Both the position numbers and the translations under genes were made by a program. A stretch of 64,000 nt of DNA from an uncultured Acidobacteriia bacterium (GTDB taxonomy: Bacteria > Acidobacteriota > Terriglobia > Bryobacterales > Bryobacteraceae): the NCBI GenBank assembly GCA_903923395.1, contig CAIXXM010000147.1, positions 1-64,000 on the forward strand. The letters run 5' to 3'. Of this stretch, positions 33,766-45,518 are shown in pieces (within the stretch, counting starts at the first letter, position 1; the number at the start of each line of letters is the position of its first letter). The notes beneath the pieces are model-generated. The model saw nothing but the letters and a program-made list of their open reading frames with translations, made no database searches and was not told where the DNA came from.

Positions 33766-35122
33766 AATTGCGGCAGCAGCAGCATTGGCTGCCGCCTTGG
33801 CTTTGACCTCATGCCAATCTCCTGTATCCTACCGCTGGATCCCATCCGGTTTCGGCGGTAGAGAGATTGGTGCTGAAGGATCGTCTGCGTACCCGGGTGC
33901 CAAGGTCGGGGAACTGGAGGCGCTATATGAGACGGTCCAACCCGGGCGAAGCCTGTTGATCAGCAAGGCCGAATGGCTTACTGATGATTCCAAGCCCGCT
34001 TATACGCTGGAGTGGTTGCTCAAGAAGGCGGTCGGGGAAAAGAACGCTGAAGAGTTTTTTCAAGACTGGCTGAAGGATGCCAGGCAGAAAGACCTTGCTC
34101 TCAAGAAAAGACTCGCTGAGAACCAGGAGTTGTGGACAGCTCCCTTTATCACATTGGCTGTGGTAAACCGTTTGGATAATTCGACCTGGAATGGGCGCGT
34201 CTGGAGCGGCGGCGAAGTTCGCTTTGTTCTAAGCTACATCAATCCAAAAGAGAAGACTGCCCCTTTCCATCCTTCTATCATTCTGGAGTTCGCTCTTCGT
34301 CCCATGGACTGGAAAGCATTCAAGGCGGCGAATGCGGAATGGCTCGATCTTTCTAAGCTTGATGGAGAAGCATATAAGCAACGCTTGCGAGTCCTAATAG
34401 AGAAGAATCTGAACCACTCTTACGGTCTCCGGCTTCGAACGAATGCGGAAGCTGCGGGCACTTGGAGGCTCTCGGAATGGAATCTGGCGGCGGACAGCTT
34501 TGTTTCCGGTCCGCTGGAAGATCAGGTGGACGGGCGGTTTGTAACAGCTGCGGCCGGTTCGTTTGAGCACGCGAAGTATTTGAGTTTCTGGTGGGATTTG
34601 GAGGCTGGCAAGACGACCGGCAGTAGGGGTCCGCAAGGAGCGCTGTTTCCCGGCCGTTTGTTGTCGCGGGGTAATTTCGAATATGGGCGGATATTTCCGG
34701 GTACACAGCCCCAGGGTAAGTTCAGCCCGGAGGTGATCAATGCCGTGGCGCTCCGCCAATGCAGCGGATGCCATTCGAATGTGTCGGGTACGAGGTTCCA
34801 GCATATTCGGGTTCAGTTGCTGCCTGAGAAGCGGACTGTACTTTCGGGTTTTTTGACTGGCTGCCCGGAAAAGGATGTTACACCTGAGTGTCTTGCGTTG
34901 GCCAAGGGCGAAGATATTCCCCCTGCGGCGAGGCGCCCTCTCTTGAAGATACTCAACCATGAAGCTGGTATGGTGATATCCAACGGGGGCAATCCCCCTC
35001 GGTACTTTAATGATCTTGCGAGAAGGGCTGGTTTTATGGCTCTGGTAAGTCAGGCGCCGCAGGAGTTCAGTGCAGATTGGGAGAAGTTGATTAGCAGCTT
35101 CGCCACGGACTTCGCTCACTGA
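33746..35122 (+). CDS. Lipoprotein with a c-type haem-binding motif
   Basis: About 458 residues from a GTG at 33746 that overlaps the previous gene by 20 bases. An ATG at 33707 would add 13 residues but has no ribosome site. The N-terminus KIAAAAALAAALALTSC is a lipoprotein signal, with the lipidated cysteine in LTSCQS. The mature part (from about residue 24) is mainly beta/alpha and unlike families I know. At residues 339-343 it has C-S-G-C-H, a standard haem c attachment motif, in the segment VALRQCSGCHSNVSG. It would be an envelope protein that can carry one haem. Further cysteines (TGCPEKDVTPEC) follow. Its 3' end overlaps the Ada-like gene by 7 bases (convergent). Confidence 0.72.
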   Translation: MCSHSGKIAAAAALAAALALTSCQSPVSYRWIPSGFGGREIGAEGSSAYPGAKVGELEALYETVQPGRSLLISKAEWLTDDSKPAYTLEWLLKKAVGEKNAEEFFQDWLKDARQKDLALKKRLAENQELWTAPFITLAVVNRLDNSTWNGRVWSGGEVRFVLSYINPKEKTAPFHPSIILEFALRPMDWKAFKAANAEWLDLSKLDGEAYKQRLRVLIEKNLNHSYGLRLRTNAEAAGTWRLSEWNLAADSFVSGPLEDQVDGRFVTAAAGSFEHAKYLSFWWDLEAGKTTGSRGPQGALFPGRLLSRGNFEYGRIFPGTQPQGKFSPEVINAVALRQCSGCHSNVSGTRFQHIRVQLLPEKRTVLSGFLTGCPEKDVTPECLALAKGEDIPPAARRPLLKILNHEAGMVISNGGNPPRYFNDLARRAGFMALVSQAPQEFSADWEKLISSFATDFAH

Positions 35123-35937
35123 CGCGAGGTCCGTTCCTTATCCAGCAGCACACGCTTCCGGTCCAATCCCCACTTATAACCGCCTAAGTGGCCGGTACCG
35201 CGCAGCACGCGGTGGCAGGGGATGACCAGGGCGGCTACGTTTCTGGCGCAGGCGCTTGCCACAGCCCGGATTGCTTTGGGTTTGCCCATGCCCTCAGCCA
35301 CCTCCTTATAACTGCGGATCTCGCCGTAGGGTATGGATTGCAGATACCGCCAGACGGCCATCTGAAACGCGGTGGCGCGGATGTCCAGGGGTAAAGCCAG
35401 CTTGGGCTGCCTGCCTTGCAGATGCTCTTCGAGAGCCAGGATCCAATCGCGAAAAGGCTGGGGCCAGGGTTGTGGCATGGGAGTCAGCAGACCATTCGGA
35501 TATTCGCGGCGCAGTTGCGCTTCAAGAACAGCGGCATCATCTCCGAACTGCACGAAGCAGAGGCCACGGTCTGTCGCCGCGATCATGAGGAGTCCCAGAG
35601 CCGTTTCCACCGCGACGAAGCTAACAGGAATGTTCTTGCCTCCCGCGCGGTATTCGGCAGGCGTCATACCGAGGCGGGTGTCGATCTTCTCATAGACGCG
35701 GCTCGAGGAGTTATAACCTGCCGCGAAAAGACTGGTGAGGATATCTTCGCCCGCGCGCAGTTCCTGCTTGAGGGTCCGCAGCCGGCAGGCTTCCGCGTAT
35801 TGTTTCGGAGTAACTCCCAACGCCGCTTTGAAACGGCGCTGGAAGTGGTAAGGACTCAAGTGGGCTAACTTGGCCAAATGATCCAGGGAGAGGTCGCCCT
35901 CCAGGTTTGCCTCGATGTATTCCGCAATCTGTTGCAT
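35116..35937 (-). CDS. AraC-type regulator fused to O6-alkylguanine-DNA alkyltransferase (Ada-like)
   Basis: A 273-residue protein with an AraC-type helix-turn-helix at residues 1-100 (DLSLDHLAKLAHLSPYHFQR, then GYNSSSRVYEKIDTRLGM) and an alkyltransferase domain at about 105-265. The active-site motif is P240-C241-H-R-V; the cysteine takes the methyl group from O6-methylguanine irreversibly. The N-terminal zinc domain of E. coli Ada, which repairs phosphotriesters and switches on the regulator, is absent. How this short form is activated is therefore open. It probably repairs alkylation damage and may regulate its own gene. The ATG at 35937 starts MQQIAEYIEANLEGD. Confidence 0.9.
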   Translation of the reverse strand: MQQIAEYIEANLEGDLSLDHLAKLAHLSPYHFQRRFKAALGVTPKQYAEACRLRTLKQELRAGEDILTSLFAAGYNSSSRVYEKIDTRLGMTPAEYRAGGKNIPVSFVAVETALGLLMIAATDRGLCFVQFGDDAAVLEAQLRREYPNGLLTPMPQPWPQPFRDWILALEEHLQGRQPKLALPLDIRATAFQMAVWRYLQSIPYGEIRSYKEVAEGMGKPKAIRAVASACARNVAALVIPCHRVLRGTGHLGGYKWGLDRKRVLLDKERTSRQ

Positions 35938-35984
35938 GCTTTGACGATAGAGCCGCGAAGGGACCGCACGCTATCCGTTAGTTG

Positions 35985-37682
35985 CTAAGTTTTCCGGAGG
36001 AAGTCGAAGTCGCAGCCCTGATCGGCCTGGTTGACGTGGTTCAAGAACATCTTGCCGTAGCCGCGGTCGTAATGAACGGGCGGGGCGGGGCGGGCGGCGA
36101 GGCGGCGCTGTATTTCTTCATCGGAAACGGCCAGAGTGATCGAGCGGTTGGCCGTATCGAGAATAATTTCGTCGCCGGTTTCCACGGCAGCAAGTGGTCC
36201 GCCGGCTGCGGATTCGGGGGCGACATGCAGCACGACTGTGCCGAAGCTGGTGCCGCTCATGCGGGCGTCACTAATACGGACCATGTCATTGATGCCCTGT
36301 TCGAGCAGCACTTTTGGCATGGGGATTTGTCCCCATTCGGGGAAGCCGGGGGCACCTTTGGGCCCACAACTTTTCATGACCAGGATGGTGTCTTTCGTCA
36401 CGGCAAGATCGGGGCGGTCTATCTCCGCGCGCATCTGCTGATAAGTTTCGAAAACGTACGCAGTGCCGCGGTGTTGGAGTAAGTGGGGTGAGGCCGCGGT
36501 GGGTTTGATGACCGCACCGTTGGGAGCGAGATTACCGCGCAAGATTGCGGTGCCGCCCTCCATGGAGAGCGGTTGATCATAGGGCCGGATAACATCACGG
36601 TTGTAGCATTCCGCGCTGGCGACGTTCTCTGCGACAGTGTGGCCGTTGGCCGTGATGGCTTCGCCGTGCAGCAGTGGCAGAACCTCTTTCATCACCGCGG
36701 GGATGCCACCGGCGGCGAAGAGATCTTCCATCAGATATTCGCCGGAGGGTTTGACGTTCACCACGCAGGGTGTCTTGCGCGAGATTAGATCAAAGTCATC
36801 GAGCTTCAGATCAATGCCCAGGCGTCCGGCTACTGCCAATAGGTGGACGACTGCATTCGTGGAACCGCCAATCGCCATATCGACAGTGATTGCGTTTTCA
36901 AAGGCCTGCCGCGTGAGGATATCGGAGGGTCGCAGGTTTTGCTTGACCATCTCGACGATACGCTGGCCGGAGAGTTCGGCGATGGTGGTGCGGCGCGAAT
37001 CCGGCGCGGGTATTGCGGCGCAGTTGGGCAGGGTCATGCCGAGGGCTTCCACCACCGATGCCATGGTGCTGGCGGTACCCATGACGGTGCAGTGGCCGGC
37101 GGAACGGGCGAGTCCACCTTCGATTTCGCACCATTCGCCATCCGTGATTTTGCCGGTGCGGTAGAGGTCAAAGAGCTTGCGGCCATCTGTGCCGGCGCCG
37201 AGTTTGCGGTCTTTCCACTGGCCGTGGAGCATGGGTCCGCCGGTGACCATGATGGCGGGAAGGTTGGCGCTCGCCGCGCCCATGAGTTGCGCAGGCGTGG
37301 TCTTGTCACAACCGCAGAGCAGCAGAACGCCGTCGAGCGGGTTCGCGGTGATCATTTCCTCTACGTCCATGGACATCAAGTTGCGGTAGAGCATGGAGGT
37401 GGGTTTGAGGAACATCTCGCCGAGGGAGATGGTGGGGAATTCGAGCGGGAAGCCGCCTGCGCGCCAAACGCCACGTTTTACGGCTTCCGCCAGGGTGCGG
37501 AGGTGGGCGTTGCAGTTATTCAGCTCGCTCCAGGAATTGCAGATGCCGATGACGGGGCGGCCATCGAAAACATCACGCGTGTAGCCTTCGGAACGGAGCC
37601 AGGCCTTGCGGGAAAAAGCGTAGTAATCGCCGCCGGTCCACCATTGCTGGCTGCGGAGTTTGCCGGGTGTATTGGAATCCAT
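35985..37682 (-). CDS. IlvD/Edd-family dehydratase, sugar-acid type (L-arabinonate dehydratase-like)
   Basis: A 565-residue Fe-S dehydratase from the ATG at 37682 (MDSNTPGKLRSQQWW). Cysteines for the cluster are visible: C48 in ICNSWSELN, the pair in LLCGCDKTTP (C123, C125) and C198 in SAGHCTVMG. The N-terminus with WWTGGDYYAFSRKAWLRSEGY and the segment IFDGRPV-type opening resemble the sugar-acid branch (L-arabinonate or D-xylonate dehydratase) more than branched-chain IlvD. The enzyme removes water from aldonic acids to give 2-keto-3-deoxy acids. A member of the anion MFS family is present at 1.8-3.0 kb but is not linked. It stands alone, between Ada-like and glnA. Confidence 0.85.
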   Translation of the reverse strand: MDSNTPGKLRSQQWWTGGDYYAFSRKAWLRSEGYTRDVFDGRPVIGICNSWSELNNCNAHLRTLAEAVKRGVWRAGGFPLEFPTISLGEMFLKPTSMLYRNLMSMDVEEMITANPLDGVLLLCGCDKTTPAQLMGAASANLPAIMVTGGPMLHGQWKDRKLGAGTDGRKLFDLYRTGKITDGEWCEIEGGLARSAGHCTVMGTASTMASVVEALGMTLPNCAAIPAPDSRRTTIAELSGQRIVEMVKQNLRPSDILTRQAFENAITVDMAIGGSTNAVVHLLAVAGRLGIDLKLDDFDLISRKTPCVVNVKPSGEYLMEDLFAAGGIPAVMKEVLPLLHGEAITANGHTVAENVASAECYNRDVIRPYDQPLSMEGGTAILRGNLAPNGAVIKPTAASPHLLQHRGTAYVFETYQQMRAEIDRPDLAVTKDTILVMKSCGPKGAPGFPEWGQIPMPKVLLEQGINDMVRISDARMSGTSFGTVVLHVAPESAAGGPLAAVETGDEIILDTANRSITLAVSDEEIQRRLAARPAPPVHYDRGYGKMFLNHVNQADQGCDFDFLRKT

Positions 37683-37993
37683 GTATGCCCTTAGGGTACT
37701 AAGCTCTCTAAGTATTCGCCGGTAAGACGAACCCCGGGCGGTGGCGAATGCTCGTTTGTGATGAGGCCGCCGCGGTCTTTGCCGGCTGCCTCTAGTGGAG
37801 TGCTTCACACAGAATGATGATTATTCCGATGTCGATGAATACACCGCCTGTTTCGGGAAGTTGTCTTAGCCTGGGCACGCGCGCCAGAATGGCGCGCGAA
37901 CATCAAGCGATAGATTCAGATGGACCCAGGAACGTGAGCGTAAATTTGTGAATCAGATTCCTGGCGTAGCAGGGCGGCTCGAATGCTATGGTC
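37683..37993. other. Intergenic region with a 21-bp palindrome
   Basis: This 311-base region lies upstream of the dehydratase gene and downstream of glnA, both read leftwards. The only structure I see is a hairpin at 37878-37898, GCGCGCCA-GAA-TGGCGCGC extended by a C/G pair, about 96 bases after the glnA stop. It has no T-tract, so it is a weak terminator candidate. Nothing coding is recognisable. Confidence 0.5.
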
Positions 37994-39403
37994 CTAGCAA
38001 TCGTAATAGAGCTGGAACTCATACGGGTGCGGACGTAAACGGACCGCGTCTGCTTCATGACGGCGCTTGTAATCGATGAAGGTCTCCACCAGTTCTTCGG
38101 TGAAGACATCTCCCTTGAGCAGGAAGTTATGGTCTTCTTCGAGGCAGTTCAGTGCTTCCTCAAGCGAGGCTGGCATGGAAGGGACGGATTTCATCTCCTC
38201 CGGAGAAAGATCATAGATATCTTTGTCCATCGGTTCGCCTGGTTCGATGCGGTTGAGAATGCCGTCGAGCCCGGCCATTAACATCGCGGCGAAGGCGAGA
38301 TAGGGGTTGGCGGAGGGATCCGGGGGACGGAACTCCACGCGCTTCGCCTTCGGACTGGAGGAATACATGGGTATGCGGCACGCCGCAGAGCGGTTGCGGC
38401 GGGAGTAGGCCAGGTTGACCGGTGCTTCATATCCCGGCACCAGACGTTTGTAACTGTTGGTGGTGGGGGCGATGATAGCGGAGAGCGCGCGGGCGTGCTT
38501 GAGCAGGCCACCAATGTAATGGAGCGCCATCTGGCTCAATCCTGCATAACCGTCGCCGGCAAAGAGTGGCTTGCCGTCACGCCAGATGGATTGGTGGGTA
38601 TGCATGCCGCTGCCGTTGTCTCCGAAGATGGGCTTGGGCATGAAGGTGACGGTCTTGCCATACTGATTGGCCACATTGCGGACCACGTACTTGTAGATCA
38701 TCATGTTGTCCGCGGAGCGCAACAGCGTGTTGTAGCGCTGGTCAATCTCACATTGCCCGGCAGTGGCGACTTCGTGATGGTGACATTCAATATGGAGCCC
38801 GCAGCGTTCCATGGTGGTGACCATTTCCGCGCGCAGGTCCTGGTAGTGATCGGTTGGCGGAACGGGGAAATAACCCTCTTTGAAGCGGGGACGGTAGCCG
38901 AGGTTATCTTTTTCGCGGCCGGAATTCCAGCGGCCTTCTTCGGAGTCGATGAAGTAAAAGCCGGAGTGGGCGTTTTGATCAAACCGTATGTTGTCGAAGA
39001 CGAAGAATTCCGCTTCGGCACCGAAGAACGCGGTATCTCCCAGGCCGGTGGTCTTCATGTACATCTCGGCTTTGCGGGCAATCCAGCGGGGATCGCGCTC
39101 GTAGTTCTGCTTGGTGATGGGGTCGCGGACGTCACCGAACATGACCAGCGTGGGGGTTTCGAGGAAGGGATCCATGAAGGCGACGGCGGGGTCGGGAACC
39201 AGCAGCATATCGCTTTCATTGATGGCAGCCCAGCCGCGGATGCTGGAGCCGTCAATACCGAAGCCTTCTGTAAACGAAGCTTCGGTGAGTTCAGTGATGG
39301 GATAAGAAATGTGATGCTGCAGGCCAGGGATATCGGAGAAGCGGAGATCCAGCTGACGGGCGCCGCTTTCTTTGGCGAATTCGAGAACTTGTACGGGGGT
39401 CAT
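37994..39403 (-). CDS. glnA: Glutamine synthetase, type I
   Basis: A 469-residue enzyme joining ammonia and glutamate with ATP, assembled as a dodecamer. Family motifs are [12 protein letters not shown] near residue 48, the ATP/metal region [25 protein letters not shown] and the ammonia/glutamate-binding [13 protein letters not shown]. Near the C-terminus [14 protein letters not shown] contains the tyrosine that is adenylylated in enterobacterial GSI-beta enzymes. With glnE in the same window, control by adenylylation is likely. It is transcribed divergently from dps with 62 bases between starts. Confidence 0.96.
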   Translation of the reverse strand: MTPVQVLEFAKESGARQLDLRFSDIPGLQHHISYPITELTEASFTEGFGIDGSSIRGWAAINESDMLLVPDPAVAFMDPFLETPTLVMFGDVRDPITKQNYERDPRWIARKAEMYMKTTGLGDTAFFGAEAEFFVFDNIRFDQNAHSGFYFIDSEEGRWNSGREKDNLGYRPRFKEGYFPVPPTDHYQDLRAEMVTTMERCGLHIECHHHEVATAGQCEIDQRYNTLLRSADNMMIYKYVVRNVANQYGKTVTFMPKPIFGDNGSGMHTHQSIWRDGKPLFAGDGYAGLSQMALHYIGGLLKHARALSAIIAPTTNSYKRLVPGYEAPVNLAYSRRNRSAACRIPMYSSSPKAKRVEFRPPDPSANPYLAFAAMLMAGLDGILNRIEPGEPMDKDIYDLSPEEMKSVPSMPASLEEALNCLEEDHNFLLKGDVFTEELVETFIDYKRRHEADAVRLRPHPYEFQLYYDC

Positions 39404-39465
39404 GATCGCACCCTCAGTTTACTCCCGTTTGCATCTTTTGAAGTGCTGTTGCCGTCTACTGGGTC

Positions 39466-40008
39466 ATGGCTAAGAAGAAGAACATCACAGCGGCTGAGAA
39501 CAGCACACAAGCCTTTGGCACGGTACGGAAGACGATGTCCATCGCGTTGGGCGAGAAGACGCGGTTGAAGAGCGCGGAGAATCTCAATCAGCTTCTGGCC
39601 GATACGATGAGCCTGCGGGACCTTTATAAGAAGCATCACTGGCAGGTATCCGGGCCGGCGTTTTATCAGCTACACCTCCTGTTCGACAAGCACTACGAAG
39701 AGCAGAGTGACATGGTGGACGGGATTGCGGAGCGCGTGCAGATGTTGGGCGGCGTGACCGTGGCAACCGCGCACGACGTTGTCGAGCTAACGAAGATTCC
39801 GCGCGCCCCGAAGCACCGGGAGGCAGTGGAAACGCAGATTGCCCGCCTGCTGGAGGCGCACGAAATCATCATCGGCGAAGCCCGCGAATTTGCTTCGCAG
39901 GCTGCCGGGGACGGGGACGACGGAACCAATGATTTCCTGGTTGGCTCCATCATTCGCCCGAATGAGATGCAGGCTTGGTTTGTCGGGGAACACGTCGAGA
40001 AGGGCTGA
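39466..40008 (+). CDS. dps: Dps-family DNA-protection ferritin
   Basis: A 180-residue protein of the Dps family. It oxidises iron(II) with peroxide in a 12-mer and shields DNA. The inter-subunit ferroxidase ligands are visible: H in KKHHWQVSGPAFYQLH (near residue 50), then D and E in FDKHYEEQSDMVD, and the family helix GIAERVQMLGGV follows. The N-terminal ~20 residues are lysine-rich (MAKKKNIT), suited to DNA contact. The C-terminal part is longer than in minimal Dps. Divergent from glnA. Confidence 0.92.
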   Translation: MAKKKNITAAENSTQAFGTVRKTMSIALGEKTRLKSAENLNQLLADTMSLRDLYKKHHWQVSGPAFYQLHLLFDKHYEEQSDMVDGIAERVQMLGGVTVATAHDVVELTKIPRAPKHREAVETQIARLLEAHEIIIGEAREFASQAAGDGDDGTNDFLVGSIIRPNEMQAWFVGEHVEKG

Positions 40009-40092
40009 TTCGGGCTCCGTCCGGGAGCTTTCGAATATCAGTTTTTCCGCAGGTATGTATTTTTTAACCCGTAATGAACGAATAATCGGGTA

Positions 40093-42984
40093 GTGGCATA
40101 CAGCCGTAACATTTCGGGACTGGTCCAGTGGCGTTCCCTGCTGGTGGTGGCGGCGCTGGGGATACTCTGCGCTTTGGGGGCCCGGATGTACCTGGTGCGG
40201 CGGCACTTGACGGAACGGGCTTACAAGATTGGCTGGGAAAGCGCCTATCCGGAGCAGTTCGCGAAGCCGGATGGTACGCCGACCGGTGTTGTGGTGGAGT
40301 TGGTCCAGGAAGCGGCGCGGCGGCGCGGCATCCGGCTCATTTGGGAAGAGCACCGGGAAAGCTCAGAAGCGGCGATCCTTTCTCATGCTGTGGACCTTTG
40401 GCCCCTGATTACCATCACGGAAGAACGAAAGGCACGGCTGCACTTCAGCAGACCGTATCTGCATTCGTACCTTGCATTCTGGGTCTTGCCGGGGAGCGGA
40501 TTTACCACGGCTGATTCTCTGCGGGGAAAGAAAGTGGCATCCCGCCCTGCTCCTATCAATGTGACGTTGCTGAAGCGTTTCGCTCCAGGTTCCGTGGGGA
40601 TAGTGAAGCAGACTCCGGCGGAGGCGATCACGAGCGTTTGTTCCGGGGAAACCGCTGCAGCCTTGTTGGAGCAGGATGACCTGATCCATTCTCTGATCCG
40701 CGGGGCGGGTGCCTGCGGGGAGCGCGGCTTGGCGATGATTCAGCTGCCCAATGCCACGATTGATTTGGCGATTGGGTCAAGCAAGGCGGCAAGCGAAGTT
40801 GCGGATGCGCTGCGCGATGAAATCGACGTGCTCTTCGGTGAGGGCGAAGTGGACCGTCTGTTCCAGCGATGGGGATATATTTCCGGGCGTAACTCGGCTT
40901 CTCTGGAAGTCTTGCTGGAGGCAACTCGCAGGGAACGGGTGAGCATGATTACGACCGGACTGCTGCTTATCTTCCTCGCTTTAGCCGTTTTTCAAACCCG
41001 GCGCTACGGCATTGAGAGCCGGAAGGCTCGCGCGGCGGAGGAACTGCAGAGGAAAAGTAATTCCGAATTGCTGGAGACGCAGAGAATCGCCGGTTTGGGT
41101 GTTTGGTCATGCGATTTTGCGTCCGGGCACGTGCATTGGTCCGATGAGCTTTTTCGGATGGCGGGGCTGGATTCGAGCAAGCGAAGCTTGAGTTATGAGG
41201 ACCGGGTCAAAGTCTTCTCGCAGGAAAGTGCTGAGCGTCTGCATGCCGCGGTAACGCAGGCTTCGGAAGTAGGGACGCCGTATCAGCTGGATCTGGAAAT
41301 GCTTCGGTCTGACGGGGCGACCTCCTGGGTGACGGTGCGCGGTGAGCCGATTCATGCGCCGGACGGCAGGATTATCGGGCTGCGCGGAACAGCGTTGGAT
41401 ATCACGGCCCGGCGGCGAAGTTTGGAGGCTTTGGCGTCGACTGAGAGGCGTTTACAGCTCGCACTCGAATCTGCGGCGCTGGGAACTTACGAGTGGGTTG
41501 TAGATACGGGGCAGCTGATTTGGAACCCACAAGCCGAACGGATTTTCGGTTATCATCCGGGGACTTTCCGGGGTTCTTACGAGAACTTTCTGCAGACGGT
41601 GGATGCGGAAGACCGCGCTGCTGTTGTACAGGCTATCAGTGATGCGCAGCGCGGACACGCTGCGTTCGTGATGGAGTGCCGCATTGTTCTTCCCGACGGC
41701 AAGAACCGTTGGGTTCTGAGCCGCGGTGCATTTTTGCAGGGCGAACGCGGGGAGTCTGTTCGGATGTATGGCGTGGTTCTGGACATTACGGCGCAGAAGA
41801 ATCTGGAAAAGCAACTACAGCAGGCGCAGAAGCTGGAATCGGTGGGTCGTTTGGCCGGGGGTCTCGCGCATGATTTCAACAACATGCTGACGGTGATTAT
41901 GGGGTACGCGGAACAGGCAAGAGAAGCGGTAGCTGTGGACCCTGGCCTTTCCAGGAAGATGAACGAAATTTTGAAGGCTGCCGGGCGGTCACGGGATTTG
42001 ACGCAGAAGTTGCTGGGCTTTTCCCGGCAGCAGGTGATTGAGCCCGTACCTTTGGATCTCAATGTTCTGCTGGGTGACCTGCAGGAGCCTTTGGCCCGGT
42101 TGATTGGTGAGGATATTGTTCTTGTGTTTCATCCCTCCCGCCGGTTGTGGCCGGTGGTTATTGACCCTTCGCAGGTGAACCAAATTCTGTTGAACCTGCT
42201 GGTGAATGCGCGGGATGCGATGCCGGCTGGCGGAGAGATCACGGTGCAAACCAGTAATGTGATGCTTTCGGATCAGGATTGCGAAGAATATCCGGGGGCG
42301 GTACCGGGATCCTATGTCATGTTGAGCGTGGCGGACACGGGGGTGGGTATGAGTCCTGATACTGTGGCCCACATCTTTGAGCCGTTTTTCACCACGAAGG
42401 GTGCTGAGCAGGGTACCGGGCTGGGGTTGGCGACGGTCTACGGGATTGTTTCCCAGAACCGGGGCTTCATACAGGTGAAGAGTGTACCCGGCCAGGGAAG
42501 CAAATTCCAGATTCTGCTGCCCAGAATTCACTCCGAGCCCGGGCAACTGGCGCAGGATTACCAGCGGGAGAGACGGGCGGAAGGCACCGGGACGATTCTG
42601 CTGGTGGAAGACAATGACCTGGTTCGTGACTTATTGGCCGCGTCGCTGGAGGAGCTGGGTTACACGGTGTTGAATGCGGACAGTCCGGAGAAGGCGATCA
42701 GTTTCGCGGAACGGCAAGGCACCTGGATCGACGGGATGCTGAGTGACGTTGTGATGCCGCGGATGAATGGGTTGCAGCTGCGGGAGAAGATTCTCGCGAT
42801 GCATCCGGAGACACGGATACTGTTCATGTCCGGCTACACATCCAACATTGTCACGGCGGACAAGGTGGGTACCGGGCTGCACTTTATACAGAAGCCTTTT
42901 ACTGTGGATGAGTTGGGGAAGCGGTTGAGTGAGGTGATGTCAGAACCAGCACCGCAGGGTCATCCCACGGTGCTGATTCCCTAA
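40093..42984 (+). CDS. Hybrid sensor histidine kinase with periplasmic solute-binding domain
   Basis: A 963-residue protein from a GTG. In order: a membrane helix (about 14-30), a periplasmic SBP_bac_3-type ligand domain (about 42-275; AYKIGWESAYPEQF, TITEERKARLHFSRPYLHS), a second helix (285-303), two PAS domains (about 330-445 and 455-575), a HisKA dimerisation domain with H593 in GLAHDFNNMLTVI, an ATPase domain (ADTGVGMSPDT, EQGTGLGLATVYG) and a C-terminal receiver (LLVEDNDLVRDLLAAS) with D885. The SBP domain suggests sensing of an amino acid or other small polar molecule. No response regulator or DNA-binding partner lies beside it. Its end is 5 bases from the gyrB stop. Confidence 0.92.
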   Translation: MAYSRNISGLVQWRSLLVVAALGILCALGARMYLVRRHLTERAYKIGWESAYPEQFAKPDGTPTGVVVELVQEAARRRGIRLIWEEHRESSEAAILSHAVDLWPLITITEERKARLHFSRPYLHSYLAFWVLPGSGFTTADSLRGKKVASRPAPINVTLLKRFAPGSVGIVKQTPAEAITSVCSGETAAALLEQDDLIHSLIRGAGACGERGLAMIQLPNATIDLAIGSSKAASEVADALRDEIDVLFGEGEVDRLFQRWGYISGRNSASLEVLLEATRRERVSMITTGLLLIFLALAVFQTRRYGIESRKARAAEELQRKSNSELLETQRIAGLGVWSCDFASGHVHWSDELFRMAGLDSSKRSLSYEDRVKVFSQESAERLHAAVTQASEVGTPYQLDLEMLRSDGATSWVTVRGEPIHAPDGRIIGLRGTALDITARRRSLEALASTERRLQLALESAALGTYEWVVDTGQLIWNPQAERIFGYHPGTFRGSYENFLQTVDAEDRAAVVQAISDAQRGHAAFVMECRIVLPDGKNRWVLSRGAFLQGERGESVRMYGVVLDITAQKNLEKQLQQAQKLESVGRLAGGLAHDFNNMLTVIMGYAEQAREAVAVDPGLSRKMNEILKAAGRSRDLTQKLLGFSRQQVIEPVPLDLNVLLGDLQEPLARLIGEDIVLVFHPSRRLWPVVIDPSQVNQILLNLLVNARDAMPAGGEITVQTSNVMLSDQDCEEYPGAVPGSYVMLSVADTGVGMSPDTVAHIFEPFFTTKGAEQGTGLGLATVYGIVSQNRGFIQVKSVPGQGSKFQILLPRIHSEPGQLAQDYQRERRAEGTGTILLVEDNDLVRDLLAASLEELGYTVLNADSPEKAISFAERQGTWIDGMLSDVVMPRMNGLQLREKILAMHPETRILFMSGYTSNIVTADKVGTGLHFIQKPFTVDELGKRLSEVMSEPAPQGHPTVLIP

Positions 42985-42989
42985 CAGGC

Positions 42990-45494
<2,505 letters not shown>

Positions 45495-45518
45495 TTACTT
45501 GCGTTTTGAGGGTGCGGG

